Positions 1 through 8,506 are shown, numbered from the stretch's first letter. The stretch is DNA of 64,000 bases from an uncultured Bacteroidales bacterium (GCA_944321735.1 CALUMK010000003.1:62001-126000), one strand, 5' to 3'. Translations and numbers: made by a program. Notes: generated from the sequence alone by a model not told the origin.

Positions 1-126
1 GTCTCCGGCTGGGAAGGAGAGAGGCCTGAGTGGATAGGGAATCCGGTTAGGGGTATTTTTTTATTGTTTGTAATCAGTGTGTTATGTGAAAAGTGAAGAT
101 TTTTCTAAAAATTTTTTGCCAAAAAG

Positions 127-157
127 TTTGCAGATATCAAAAACGGTAGTATCTTTG
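127..157 (+). promoter_or_regulatory. Bacteroidales-type promoter of tRNA-Val
   Basis: TTTG at 127-130 and TATCTTTG at 150-157 are separated by 19 bp, which matches the Bacteroidota -33/-7 consensus (TTTG and TAnnTTTG). The tRNA begins about 50 bp downstream. The bases before this (1-126) show no gene that I can support; a T-run at 56-63 could be the end of a terminator of a gene outside the window. Confidence 0.75.
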
Positions 158-207
158 CAGCCTCGTAAGTCAAGGAGGTGATACGAAAAGCGCCTCTCCA
201 AGACGAA

Positions 208-282
208 GGGAGTTTAGCTCAGTTGGTTCAGAGCGTCTGCCTTACAAGCAGAGGGTCGGGGGTTCGAATCCCTCAACTCCCA
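208..282 (+). tRNA. tRNA-Val (anticodon TAC)
   Basis: The cloverleaf is complete. The acceptor stem GGGAGTT (208-214) pairs with AACTCCC (275-281). The D arm is GCTC/GAGC. The anticodon stem TCTGC/GCAGA holds the loop CTTACAA with anticodon TAC at 243-245. The T arm is GGGGG/CCCTC around TTCGAAT. The discriminator base is A282. CCA is not encoded, so it must be added after transcription. The gene stands alone, with its own promoter and terminator. Confidence 0.97.
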
Positions 283-303
283 CAAGCTAAAAGCTTCAGA
301 TTC

Positions 304-333
304 AAAGCCTCGGATTCCTCCGGGGCTTTTTTT
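304..333 (+). terminator. Rho-independent terminator of tRNA-Val
   Basis: An 11-bp stem (AAAGCCTCGGA with TCCGGGGCTTT, one G-U pair) closes a TTCC loop and runs into seven T residues. It lies 22 bp after the tRNA. Confidence 0.9.
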
Positions 334-410
334 GTTTTGGTTCTTGAATGCGTGTTTGCCTGCATTTGCATGCAAAATGTTTTGTCTATGTTCCACCAAA
401 GAATGCAGGT

Positions 411-575
411 ATGGAAACATTCGGCAGCAACGTTCCGCATCCCGACCGGAAGAACGGGGCCGGGACGGCAAGATTAGCTGTGGCATTCAATTGGATTCCG
501 GCTATCATCGGCATAGCGTTGATTGCTGCCGAAGTTCTGATTGTCAATCTGATGTTGACGATGTCAGCGCATTGA
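411..575 (+). CDS. possible small membrane protein, 54 aa
   Basis: This is a short open frame with a hydrophobic stretch (about residues 28-50, AFNWIPAIIGIALIAAEV and onward) that could be one membrane helix. I recognise no family. Support is indirect: its TGA stop (573-575) is the first base triplet of a 20-bp stem whose other end is the stop codon of the convergent hydrolase gene, so the hairpin fits between two real gene ends. There is no clear ribosome binding site. The rest of the stretch 334-572 shows no other gene. It may be spurious. Confidence 0.3.
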   Translation: METFGSNVPHPDRKNGAGTARLAVAFNWIPAIIGIALIAAEVLIVNLMLTMSAH

Positions 576-671
576 GGGTGGCTCAAAAGTCGCTGTCTTT
601 TGGAAAGAAACCCGCAGAATCCATTCTGGCAGGATTCCTCGATAAGGAAAACGGCTTTTGGGTTGCCCTCA
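573..671. terminator. long hairpin joining two convergent stop codons
   Basis: Bases 573-592 and 652-671 form a 20-bp stem with six G-U pairs on the RNA level, and the loop contains a second stem (GAATCC/GGATTC). The TGA at 573-575 and the reverse-strand TGA at 671-669 are the two ends of the stem, so it is flush with both stop codons. No T-run follows, so it may act as a bidirectional terminator or as a 3' end stabiliser. Confidence 0.6.
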
Positions 672-1682
672 CTTCAAATATTTTCTGAAAAAGGCTTCGA
701 TTTTGTCAAACGGAATGATGTCCGTCCGGTCATATAAATCGGTATGGCTCGCATCGGGAATAATCAGTAGTTCCTTGTTGTCCCCTTTCAATTTGCCGAA
801 AGCCTCCTGTGAAGCCGGAAGCGAATAGGCTTTTTCCCCATGCACGACAAGCACGGCGGAACGGATTTCGTCTGCATGGTCGAGCAGGGAGAAAGTGAGG
901 AAAGGCAGGTCGGCTATCTTTTCCCAGCCTCCGTTGGAGTTCACCGAACGGGGATGGAAACCGCGCGGAGTCTTGTAGTAATCCCGGTAATCCTTCATAA
1001 AGCCGGGCGCATCGTCGGGCAGATTGGCCGGTACGCCGCCGCTGCGTTCGTTGGTTCGTCCGGCAAGGAGATCGGCGGTGCGCTGTTCGTTGAGTTGCCT
1101 GCGCATTTCATACCTCTGCTCCTTGTCGTAAGGGTCGAACGCTCCCATCGTGGATGAAACGGTGGCTTTGATGCGGGTATCCTGCACGGCGGCATTGATG
1201 CTGATGCCTCCGAAGCCGCAGATGCCCAGAATGCCTATACGCTCTCTGTCAACCTCCGGCTGGAGCAAGAAGAAATCCACCGCCGCACTGTAATCTTCGG
1301 TATAGATTTCACCCGATGATATGTAACGGGGCTGCCCGCCGCTTTCCCCACTGAATGAAGGATCGAAAGCAAGGGTGATGAACCCGCGTTCGGCAAGGGT
1401 CTGGGCATACAGTCCCGATGCCTGTTCCTTTACCGCCCCGTAAGGGCCGCAGACGGCTATCGCAGGCAGTTTTCCTGCATGGTTCTTGGGTGTGTACAAG
1501 TCGCCGACCAAGCGGATGCCGTAGCGGTTGGTGAAGCTGACTTTCTTATGGTTCACTTTGTCACTGAGGGCAAATGTCTTGTCCCATTCGGGAGTGTCGA
1601 TGTATTTCGTTTCCATGTGGCTTGGGGTATTTTTGATTTGTCTTGGTTCCATTGCCTTATATGCTCCTTGATGATTATTCAT
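669..1682 (-). CDS. alpha/beta hydrolase, dienelactone-hydrolase-like, cytoplasmic
   Basis: This 337-residue protein belongs to the alpha/beta hydrolase superfamily. The nucleophile elbow reads GICGFGG, with Cys where esterases have Ser, as in dienelactone hydrolases. A late GASH-like motif (DASHTDLYD) gives the catalytic His, and HADEIRSAVLVVHGEKA precedes it. No signal peptide is present, unlike its paralogue at 6285-7364, to which it is closely similar from residue 26 on. The start at 1682 overlaps the aldo/keto reductase stop by 8 bp, which suggests translational coupling; a second ATG at 1652 has an AAGGAG 11 bp upstream and is also possible. The substrate cannot be told from sequence. 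Confidence 0.85.
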   Translation of the reverse strand: MNNHQGAYKAMEPRQIKNTPSHMETKYIDTPEWDKTFALSDKVNHKKVSFTNRYGIRLVGDLYTPKNHAGKLPAIAVCGPYGAVKEQASGLYAQTLAERGFITLAFDPSFSGESGGQPRYISSGEIYTEDYSAAVDFFLLQPEVDRERIGILGICGFGGISINAAVQDTRIKATVSSTMGAFDPYDKEQRYEMRRQLNEQRTADLLAGRTNERSGGVPANLPDDAPGFMKDYRDYYKTPRGFHPRSVNSNGGWEKIADLPFLTFSLLDHADEIRSAVLVVHGEKAYSLPASQEAFGKLKGDNKELLIIPDASHTDLYDRTDIIPFDKIEAFFRKYLK

Positions 1683-2523
1683 GGATTTTATGCAATCCGA
1701 TGCCTTTCACCGTTGCCAAATCCATATCGTCATAAATCGGGCTTTTCCCGGTGTCCAGTCCGGCAATAACTTCCATTTCCTGGTTCGTTAATGTGAAATC
1801 AAAGATGGAAAAGTTCTCCATCATCCGTTCCTTATGCACTGTCTTGGGGATGACCACCACATTGCGCTGGTTCAGCCAGCGGAGAACGACTTGTCCTACC
1901 GTCCGTCCGTGCTTGTTCGCGATGGTTTTCAACACCGGATTGTTCCAGATGTCATTCTGCCCCTCGGCAAACGGAGCCCAAGCTTCATGCTGGATGGCTT
2001 CTTTCTGCAAGAACGCATTGGCGGCTTGCTGTTGGAAAAACGGGTGCGTTTCAAGTTGGTTCACCGCAGGCTTTATTTCATTATGTAGGAAAAGATCTTG
2101 CAGGCGTTCATTGGAGAAGCTTGTTAGGCCGATGGCGCGGATAAGTCCTTCTTTATAAAGCCGCTCACATGCTCTCCACGCCGCATAATAGTTGCCGTAG
2201 GGTTTGTGCAGCAGGTAGAGGTCGATATAATCAAGTCCGAGCAGTTTCAATGACTTGTCAAAGGCACGGAGTGCGTCCTCGTATTCATAGTCTTGTACCC
2301 ATAGTTTGGTAGTGATGAAAAAATCCTCGCGCTTGATGCCGCTCTGCCGGATGGCATTGCCCACTTGCTCCTCGTTGAAATAAGAAGCGGCCGTGTCGAA
2401 CATCCGATAACCCGCTTCGATGGCATCGCTTACGACACGTTCCGTTTCATCCGCTGGAATCTGATAGACGCCGAATCCGATGGACGGCATCATCACCCCA
2501 TTGTTCAATCTTGCATCTTTCAT
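1675..2523 (-). CDS. aldo/keto reductase
   Basis: This 282-residue protein is an NAD(P)H-dependent reductase of carbonyl compounds with a TIM-barrel fold. The family tetrad is visible: Asp in FDTAASY, Tyr in the same segment, Lys in TTKLW and His in LLHKP. IPKTVHKERMMEN near the C-terminus is the usual NADPH-binding segment. Length is normal for the family. It is the first gene of a two-gene unit with the hydrolase, and is divergent from an AraC-type regulator that probably controls it. The natural substrate is unknown; 2,5-diketo-gluconate reductase-like enzymes are the nearest group. Confidence 0.9.
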   Translation of the reverse strand: MKDARLNNGVMMPSIGFGVYQIPADETERVVSDAIEAGYRMFDTAASYFNEEQVGNAIRQSGIKREDFFITTKLWVQDYEYEDALRAFDKSLKLLGLDYIDLYLLHKPYGNYYAAWRACERLYKEGLIRAIGLTSFSNERLQDLFLHNEIKPAVNQLETHPFFQQQAANAFLQKEAIQHEAWAPFAEGQNDIWNNPVLKTIANKHGRTVGQVVLRWLNQRNVVVIPKTVHKERMMENFSIFDFTLTNQEMEVIAGLDTGKSPIYDDMDLATVKGIGLHKIHE

Positions 2524-2547
2524 ATACTCAGAGTTTTAATTTTGATG

Positions 2548-2555
2548 CAAAATTA
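2548..2555 (-). promoter_or_regulatory. candidate -7 box for the aldo/keto reductase
   Basis: On the minus strand TAATTTTG fits TAnnTTTG and lies 25 bp before the reductase start. I see no good TTTG at the -33 spacing, so an activator such as the divergent AraC-type protein may be needed. Confidence 0.4.
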
Positions 2556-2657
2556 CAGCCTGTCTGTTGTTCCGTTATTGCATAATTGGAGGCAATATTT
2601 TCACTATTCGTGGTTTCTGCGTATTTTTACGGACAAACATATTCAGCTTGTCAGAGA

Positions 2658-3494
2658 ATGGAAGATACGAAATTCGACGGTATTGTTTTTGCCGATACAT
2701 GGCAGGGAATTAGTACTTTGCAGGATGCGGGGAGGGTGATTCATATCCTTTGCAGAAAGGGCAATATGGGATTTGCTTTCCAGGACACCCATTATAACAT
2801 TTCTTCCGGGGATTATGTCATTCTGCCTAATGCGACACTTGCTTCGGACTTCTCCGCCTCAGATGATTTCCAAGGCATCTTGATGAACCTTTCGGAATCC
2901 TTCGTTACTTCGATTGCCATCCGCAGCAATTATGGCATCATAGGGCATCTATCTCTTTTGCGGAATCCGGTCATGAAATTGTCCGAACGGGACTTCCGGA
3001 TATGCGAGGAGGCTTTGCAGTATCTGCGGATGCGCATGGAAGACGAGAAGCACTTTTTCCGCGAAGAATTATTGGGCAGCCTGCTGACCGCGCATATTCT
3101 TGACCTGTACGACATTCACGCCCGCAGTCACAGGGACTTGCAAGTGTCGGAGCGTATCACCTCCTTGTTACGAGCTTTCATAGAATTGCTGTATAACGGT
3201 GAATATATCCGGAACAGGGATTTTGAATTTTATGCTTCGCGTCTCTGCATCACGCCCCACTATCTGTCGGAAATATGCAAAAAGATAAGCGGGAAACCTG
3301 CCTCATACTGGATTGACCGCTTCACCATGCAGGAAATCACCCGTCTGCTCCGGCAAAAGGAACTTTCGCTGACCGAAATCGCGGAGCGGATGAATTTCTC
3401 TTCCGTGTCTTATTTCAGCCGGTATATCCAGAAACGGTTAGGCGTTAGTCCTACTGAATACAGGAACAGTCTTTTTAAAAATATCGAAAAATGA
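2658..3494 (+). CDS. AraC-family transcriptional regulator
   Basis: This 278-residue protein has an N-terminal sensor part and a C-terminal AraC DNA-binding domain with two helix-turn-helix units (SRLCITPHYLSEICKKISG, then LSLTEIAERMNFSSVSYFSR and the closing GVSPTEYR). The first ATG of the frame is at 2658; the frame stays open upstream to a TTG at 2586, which I do not favour. It is divergent from the aldo/keto reductase by 134 bp and probably regulates it. Its stop overlaps the start of the decayed gene that follows (ATGA). Confidence 0.9.
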   Translation: MEDTKFDGIVFADTWQGISTLQDAGRVIHILCRKGNMGFAFQDTHYNISSGDYVILPNATLASDFSASDDFQGILMNLSESFVTSIAIRSNYGIIGHLSLLRNPVMKLSERDFRICEEALQYLRMRMEDEKHFFREELLGSLLTAHILDLYDIHARSHRDLQVSERITSLLRAFIELLYNGEYIRNRDFEFYASRLCITPHYLSEICKKISGKPASYWIDRFTMQEITRLLRQKELSLTEIAERMNFSSVSYFSRYIQKRLGVSPTEYRNSLFKNIEK

Positions 3495-3719
3495 GAAAGG
3501 TCAGCAGAGAAATGCCCGCCGAATGGGTTCTGGAGGTCATGCGTAAGGCTCCGTACATCGCGGTAAGTTTCATCCGGAGGACGGTTCCGCCTACGGTCTT
3601 CCGCTGCCGCTGCCGCTGTCGCTGGCATCGGCGGAGGACGGGCGGGTATGGTATTTCCACTGGTTGATTCCTCTCATATTGCAGCAGGCTGAATTGAATT
3701 TTGGGGCCGTAAAGGTGTG
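3491..3719 (+). pseudogene. decayed pyridoxamine 5'-phosphate oxidase-like gene
   Basis: The reading starts as MRKVSREMPAEWVLEVM, a typical beginning of small FMN-binding PPOX-like proteins. After AVSFI the frame breaks near 3566-3572. The next frame continues with EDGSAYGLPL and, further on, EDGRVWYFH, which is the family pattern. After that the normal 90-100 residues of the family are missing and the frame ends in unrelated sequence at 3719. A six-base CTGCCG repeat in the middle looks like slippage. The gene therefore has at least one frameshift and a C-terminal loss. The family assignment is from motif memory, not a search. Confidence 0.7.
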
Positions 3720-3776
3720 AAAAATTTTCTCTTGGAAAGATTATCCGTATATTTACAAACTAAAAGCATGGGTGAT

Positions 3777-5921
3777 ATGAAAAAATTCATTTGTTTGTTG
3801 ATTTCTGCGTTTCTGTTCTGCTTTTGCAGTACTCAAAATAGGGCAGATGATTCATCCTGTTACAACATGAATATTGATTCAGTCAAGGGTGTCAATCCGA
3901 TTCTTTGGGAGGCAAATACACAGCATTCTGATTACGTTTTCTCGTTAGATTCAATTGAAGGTCAGGGATATTGTCTGAGCATCAAATCTCCGGATGAAAA
4001 GAAAAGCTATTTCGGTTCTTGGTCAAATACCATTTCGGAACGTTTTGATGGAAGGAAGCTGACGCTTTCGGGATACATCAAAACCGAAGCGGTCAATAAC
4101 GGTTATGCCGGAATTTGGATTCGTGTCGATCCCGATGTTTCGTTCGCAAACATGAATAGGAATGGCGTTAAGGGAGATTCTGACTGGAAAAGATACGAGC
4201 TCACAGTCCCGTACAGTCAGTCAGCCGAGCAAATTGTTTTCGGAGGAATGCTTATCGGGGATGGCCAGGCATGGTTTGACAATTTTTCAATATCCATAGA
4301 CGGGGTTCCGCTCTGTCAACTTAACGGAAGGGCCGTCAACACTCCGGAACAAAGTGATTCTGTCTTTCACGGACTGCTTCTGCATGGCGAGCCTTCTGAT
4401 TTACAGGTGATGCGCTTATTCGATTTATGCAAACTCTGGGGCGCAATGAAATACACTCACCCCGATGTCATGAATGGAGACATAGCCGTTGACGTGGAGT
4501 TGGCAAAGATTTTACCTGCCGTAATAAATGCAGACAATGAGGATTCCATACCGGTTCTTCTGAGAAAGTGGTGTAAAACCGATAATATTCCAGGTGCTGA
4601 TAACAGCGTGGCTCCCGAATGGGCTTACTCCAATACATCAACTTATGTCAAAGACCTCATAAACAGTTTCTGGTCTGCTGATTTCTCGAGAGAATCCCGT
4701 TACATCCGCCTGGAACGCAATAGCGTACCGAATTTTCAGCATGAAAAGAAATACGAAGACATGTCCTTCCCGTCACAGTCGTTGCAGCTCTTGAGTCTGT
4801 TTAGGTTCTGGAATGCCGTGCAGTATTATTATCCAAACATCGGGAGTATTCCCAACTGGGATGATGTTCTGAAAGAGTATATTCCGATATTCATGAACGT
4901 AAAATCCAAACAGGAGTACATATCGTCATTAAACAGGCTTTCACATGAAATATTTGACGGGCACAGCCAGGTGTATGCGGAGAGCGATCCTTACAGGATG
5001 CTGTACGGAGCAAAGAAAGCGGATTTGAAGGCTAAGTTTATCGACGGTCAGTTATATGTATCAAGTGTCGGTGAAAATGTTTATGGAATAGCTCCGGGAG
5101 ACAGGGTGATTTCCATCAATGGACAAAGCGTAAGCGAAATATTTGGCCAGAGGCAGGATTTGACAACAGCCGCAAACCAAGGCGCAATCAAGCTTAGAAT
5201 CAGTGAAGAAATCTTCAGGACAGATGGAGACTCTCTGACCATTGTCTTGCAGTCAACAGACAATAGTGCGCTGAAAGAAAGAACCATACCGACATTCAAC
5301 ACTATGCCGGCTACATCAGAGACAACATCCGACACATGCTATAAAGAGATAGACGGAGTCGGGTATATCGATGTTGGGAATCTGAGGAAGGAATACCTTG
5401 GATTCTTATGGAATTCAATAAAAATGACAAAGGCACTTATAATCGACCTGAGACCGTACCCGAATGAGTATATTCTGTACAGATTGGGTGATATGCTCGC
5501 TGACGGCACTTGCAGATTTGCGAAAATCCGCCAGTTACGAACTGTCAGACCCCGTGATTTTGAGATAATCGATGCGGAGCCTTTAAGAGGCAGCAGATTA
5601 TCCTGTTACAAAAATCCTGTTTACGTGATAATCGATGAAAGCACATTCAGTCAGTCAGAATATACCGCACTGGCTCTTACGTCATTGCCCAATGCAAAGT
5701 CCGTAGGCAGACAGACCTCAGGAACAGACGGGGACATATCGACAATATGGTTGCCGGGAGGTGTATTGACAGGGTTCAGCGGAGTATCCGTATTGAACAG
5801 TGATGGAAATCCCACATATCGTGTCGGTCTGATTCCTGATATAGAGATACAAAGCACAGTCGATGAATTAAAAGACGGGACCGATGCCATATTGAATCAT
5901 GTGCTTAAACTGATAGAATAG
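3777..5921 (+). CDS. S41-type (C-terminal processing-like) peptidase, exported
   Basis: This is a 714-residue protein counted from MKKFICLL at 3777; ATGs at 3717 and 3768 lie in frame upstream but would bury the signal peptide. The N-terminus is hydrophobic with Cys15 and Cys17, so it may be a lipoprotein, though the lipobox is not standard. The first 170 residues after it look like a carbohydrate-binding-type beta domain. A PDZ-like segment (GIAPGDRVISINGQSV) is followed by an S41 domain with STFSQSEYTAL, in which Ser627 is the likely nucleophile. It probably cuts peptides in the periplasm. The gene is visibly richer in A and T than its neighbours and sits between two decayed genes, which could mean separate acquisition. 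Confidence 0.8.
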   Translation: MKKFICLLISAFLFCFCSTQNRADDSSCYNMNIDSVKGVNPILWEANTQHSDYVFSLDSIEGQGYCLSIKSPDEKKSYFGSWSNTISERFDGRKLTLSGYIKTEAVNNGYAGIWIRVDPDVSFANMNRNGVKGDSDWKRYELTVPYSQSAEQIVFGGMLIGDGQAWFDNFSISIDGVPLCQLNGRAVNTPEQSDSVFHGLLLHGEPSDLQVMRLFDLCKLWGAMKYTHPDVMNGDIAVDVELAKILPAVINADNEDSIPVLLRKWCKTDNIPGADNSVAPEWAYSNTSTYVKDLINSFWSADFSRESRYIRLERNSVPNFQHEKKYEDMSFPSQSLQLLSLFRFWNAVQYYYPNIGSIPNWDDVLKEYIPIFMNVKSKQEYISSLNRLSHEIFDGHSQVYAESDPYRMLYGAKKADLKAKFIDGQLYVSSVGENVYGIAPGDRVISINGQSVSEIFGQRQDLTTAANQGAIKLRISEEIFRTDGDSLTIVLQSTDNSALKERTIPTFNTMPATSETTSDTCYKEIDGVGYIDVGNLRKEYLGFLWNSIKMTKALIIDLRPYPNEYILYRLGDMLADGTCRFAKIRQLRTVRPRDFEIIDAEPLRGSRLSCYKNPVYVIIDESTFSQSEYTALALTSLPNAKSVGRQTSGTDGDISTIWLPGGVLTGFSGVSVLNSDGNPTYRVGLIPDIEIQSTVDELKDGTDAILNHVLKLIE

Positions 5922-5945
5922 AAAATAGGTATAAATGATAAAAAC

Positions 5946-6181
5946 ATGAAAGTACTTTTAATCAACGAAAGCCCGAGAAACAACGGAACACATTCACGGC
6001 CCTGAAGGAAGTGGCCGGGACCCTTGAGGCGGAGGGTGTGGAAACTGAGATTGTGCCGATAGGGGCGAAGGCCGTGCAGGGCTGCACTCTCGGCCGCAGC
6101 ATAGCCTGGGTGCTGAAAGGTCTTAAGACTCAGCCCCTGCCCGGGAAAGAACCCTCCGTCAAGACCAATTTCGTTCGATAG
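5946..6181 (+). pseudogene. decayed NADPH-dependent FMN reductase (iron-sulfur flavoprotein type)
   Basis: The start reads MKVLLINESPRNNG, the usual FMN-binding beginning of this family. One A is missing after 5986 (expected GGAAACACATTC gives NGNTFTAL), so the frame shifts. The second frame then reads ALKEVAGTLEAEGVETEIV and KAVQGC, jumps at once to the family's C-terminal end (AWVLKGLKTQPLP, TNFVR) and stops at 6181. About 100 central residues, including the Cys cluster region, are absent. This is a deletion plus a one-base frameshift. Confidence 0.75.
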
Positions 6182-6256
6182 TCAGTTGGTGGCGGAATCC
6201 GTAAAATGCGTACAGACCTCAGTAAATCAGATACAGGGGGCTGTTGTTTGGGGGAA

Positions 6257-6264
6257 TATCTTTG
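6257..6264 (+). promoter_or_regulatory. candidate -7 box for the exported hydrolase
   Basis: TATCTTTG fits the Bacteroidota -7 consensus and lies 21-27 bp before the start codon. No convincing TTTG lies at the usual distance upstream. Confidence 0.5.
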
Positions 6265-6284
6265 TGCTGTAAAAAAACAAGTGT

Positions 6285-7364
6285 ATGAATATGGCGAAAT
6301 CATTTATCCGGAGACTCCTTCTCGCAGGGGTGATTATCACAGCTGTCAATACAAACTCAGTTATTGCACAAGAAAATACAGGATTTATGGAAGAAAAACT
6401 CAACCTCACCCAGGAATGGGACAAGACATTCCCTCTGAGCGACAAGGTGATCCACAGCAAGATCACCTTCCACAACCGCTACGGCGTGACACTTGCCGCA
6501 GACCTCTACATTCCCAAGAATACGGATGGCAGCAAGTTGCCCGCAATAGCCGTCAGCGGTCCTTTCGGAGCCGTGAAGGAGCAGGCCTCCGGGCTGTATG
6601 CGCAGGAACTTGCTAAGCGCGGCTTCCTTACGATAGCCTTCGACCCCTCGTTCACGGGCGAGAGCGGCGGTCAGCCTCGCTATGTGGCATCGCCCGACAT
6701 TAATACCGAGGATTTCTGCGCGGCAGTGGACTACCTTTCGACCCGTAACGACGTGGATCCGGAGCGGATAGGTATCCTCGGCATCTGCGGTTGGGGTGGT
6801 ATGGCGGTCAATGCGGCGGCCATCGACACGCGCATCAAGGCTACCGTTGCCGCCACGATGTACGACATGAGCCGTGTCACGGCCAATGGCTATTTCGATG
6901 CCGCTGACAATACCGACGCACGCCACGAACTGCGCTGCCAGCTGAACACCCAGCGCACAACGGATTACCGTAAAGGCGCGTATGAGCTCGCCGGTGGTCT
7001 GCCCGATGGGGTAGCTGACGATGCCCCGCAGTACGTGAAGGACTATTTCGCCTATTACAAGACGGAGCGCGGATACCACAAGCGTTCGCTCAACTCCAAT
7101 GGCGGCTGGAACAAGACTTCGGCGCTTTCGTTCCTGAATATGCCGATTTTGTCATACGCAGGCGAAATCCGCAGCGCCGTCCTGCTTGTCCACGGAGAGA
7201 AAGCCCATTCTCGCTATTTCAGCGAGGATACCTATAAGAAACTGGCTGGCGACAACAAGGAACTGCTGATCGTTCCCGATGCCAACCATACCGACCTGTA
7301 TGACAATTTCGAAAAGATACCGTTCGACAAGATTGAAGTTTTTTTCCGTGCGTATTTGAAATAA
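6285..7364 (+). CDS. alpha/beta hydrolase, exported paralogue
   Basis: This 359-residue protein carries a signal peptide (KSFIRRLLLAGVIITAV, likely cut after VIA before QENTG) and then the same domain as the gene at 669-1682. The nucleophile elbow is GICGWGG with Cys, and the late motif is DANHTDLYD with the catalytic His. A start at 6291 is equally possible. The export signal means it acts in the periplasm or on the surface, while its paralogue acts inside. It ends the AraC-linked cluster. The substrate is unknown. Confidence 0.87.
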   Translation: MNMAKSFIRRLLLAGVIITAVNTNSVIAQENTGFMEEKLNLTQEWDKTFPLSDKVIHSKITFHNRYGVTLAADLYIPKNTDGSKLPAIAVSGPFGAVKEQASGLYAQELAKRGFLTIAFDPSFTGESGGQPRYVASPDINTEDFCAAVDYLSTRNDVDPERIGILGICGWGGMAVNAAAIDTRIKATVAATMYDMSRVTANGYFDAADNTDARHELRCQLNTQRTTDYRKGAYELAGGLPDGVADDAPQYVKDYFAYYKTERGYHKRSLNSNGGWNKTSALSFLNMPILSYAGEIRSAVLLVHGEKAHSRYFSEDTYKKLAGDNKELLIVPDANHTDLYDNFEKIPFDKIEVFFRAYLK

Positions 7365-7374
7365 TCCTTTATTG

Positions 7375-7405
7375 TGCGGCATGGCGAAGCATTCGCCATA
7401 CCGCA
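7375..7405 (+). terminator. terminator hairpin of the exported hydrolase
   Basis: TGCGGCATGGCGAA (7375-7388) pairs with 7392-7405 with one mismatch and a three-base loop, 10 bp after the stop codon. A T-rich stretch with TTTT follows about 14 bp later. Confidence 0.65.
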
Positions 7406-7507
7406 TCTTGGCGTCTTTTGCCCTTTTCACGTTTTGTCGCATTTGCATGCGAAGTGTTTATACAATGTTTCGCCAGGGAGAGCGCGCATAGGGAAAGGAT
7501 TATTTCG

Positions 7508-7515
7508 TATCTTCG
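7508..7515 (+). promoter_or_regulatory. weak candidate -7 box for the LysE-type gene
   Basis: TATCTTCG is one base from the consensus TAnnTTTG and lies 29 bp before the start. The same variant occurs before the TonB receptor at 34353. No -33 box is seen. Confidence 0.3.
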
Positions 7516-7544
7516 CTGTTTCAAACATCTAAGACGGAAACAGT

Positions 7545-8237
7545 TTGTACGCAGTCTGGCACACGATAATAGAAGGATTTGTTGCAGGTCTGACTTTGAG
7601 CTTGATGTTCGGGCCTGCCTTTTTCACGCTGATACAGACCAGCTTGGAAAGGGGGTTCCGTCCGGCATTCCGTTTGGCGTTCGGCATTTTCCTGAGCGAT
7701 TCGCTTTTGGTGGCCATTTCCTTCTTAGGGGCCTCCCGTTTGTTTTCCGACCCGGCCGCCAGCAAGATTATCGGGGTGGTAGGGGGGATTATCTTGGTTC
7801 TGATTGGGATTTACACGTTCCGGAAAAAGGTGCAGCTTCAAAAAGTCATGGAAAACCATGGGGAGGAAATCCGGATGCCCTCGCATTGGAAGTACTTCTT
7901 CAAAGGTTTTTTTACCAATATGGCCAATCCGGCCACTTGGATTTTCTGGTTCGTTTCGGTCGGGACGATTTCGGCCAAATATACCACCGAAGCCGGGGAA
8001 GTGGTGCATTTTCGGGTGATACTGTTTTTTCTGATGACCTTGGGTACGGTTTTCGCGATGGATACCTTGAAGTCGTTTGTGGCGCATAGGATCAAGAAAT
8101 TCATCAATGCCCGGACCGTGGGCATTGTGAACAAGGTAGTTGGGGTGCTGCTGGTGCTGTTTGGCATTTATCTGTTGGTGAGCAGTTTCGTTCCTCTCAG
8201 TTTGGATGAGGTGACGGGGAAACTGATGTTCCAATAG
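7545..8237 (+). CDS. LysE-family exporter
   Basis: This 230-residue membrane protein has about six hydrophobic helices and the family start pattern (GFVAGLTLSLMFGPAFFTLIQTSLERGF), so it is a likely exporter of amino acids or related small molecules across the inner membrane. NPATWIFWFVSVG is the second conserved element. The start is a TTG at 7545; no ATG fits better. The 269 bp after it (8238-8506) contain no gene that I can support. Confidence 0.85.
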   Translation: MYAVWHTIIEGFVAGLTLSLMFGPAFFTLIQTSLERGFRPAFRLAFGIFLSDSLLVAISFLGASRLFSDPAASKIIGVVGGIILVLIGIYTFRKKVQLQKVMENHGEEIRMPSHWKYFFKGFFTNMANPATWIFWFVSVGTISAKYTTEAGEVVHFRVILFFLMTLGTVFAMDTLKSFVAHRIKKFINARTVGIVNKVVGVLLVLFGIYLLVSSFVPLSLDEVTGKLMFQ

Positions 8238-8506
8238 TTTTCGGGCGGTTTGGGCGCTTTGCGGCTCGGTAATAGTTTTTGCGGACATGGACTTGGGGAT
8301 GAATACGTTGGGATTATCCTCGGTCTTGTCGGGATGGGAACTGCCAAAAGTCAGAAATTTTGTGTTTTTTTGCGGTCGCGAATGCCCAAGCGGTCAAGGA
8401 TGCCGGGAACCCTGCGAGGAAATCGACAGGAAGGCTTCTTTGTGGATTTTGGTTCGTTTGGATTCGCACGATTGGAAGGAAAAGAAAACGATAAACTAAA
8501 ATAACG

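Noticed and set aside
1..126. possible end of a gene or RNA before the tRNA promoter
   Set aside because: The stretch is short and shows no frame or known RNA fold that I can support.
6357..7079. 240-codon minus frame over the exported hydrolase
   Set aside because: The plus-strand gene has its signal peptide and motifs. The minus frame shows none.
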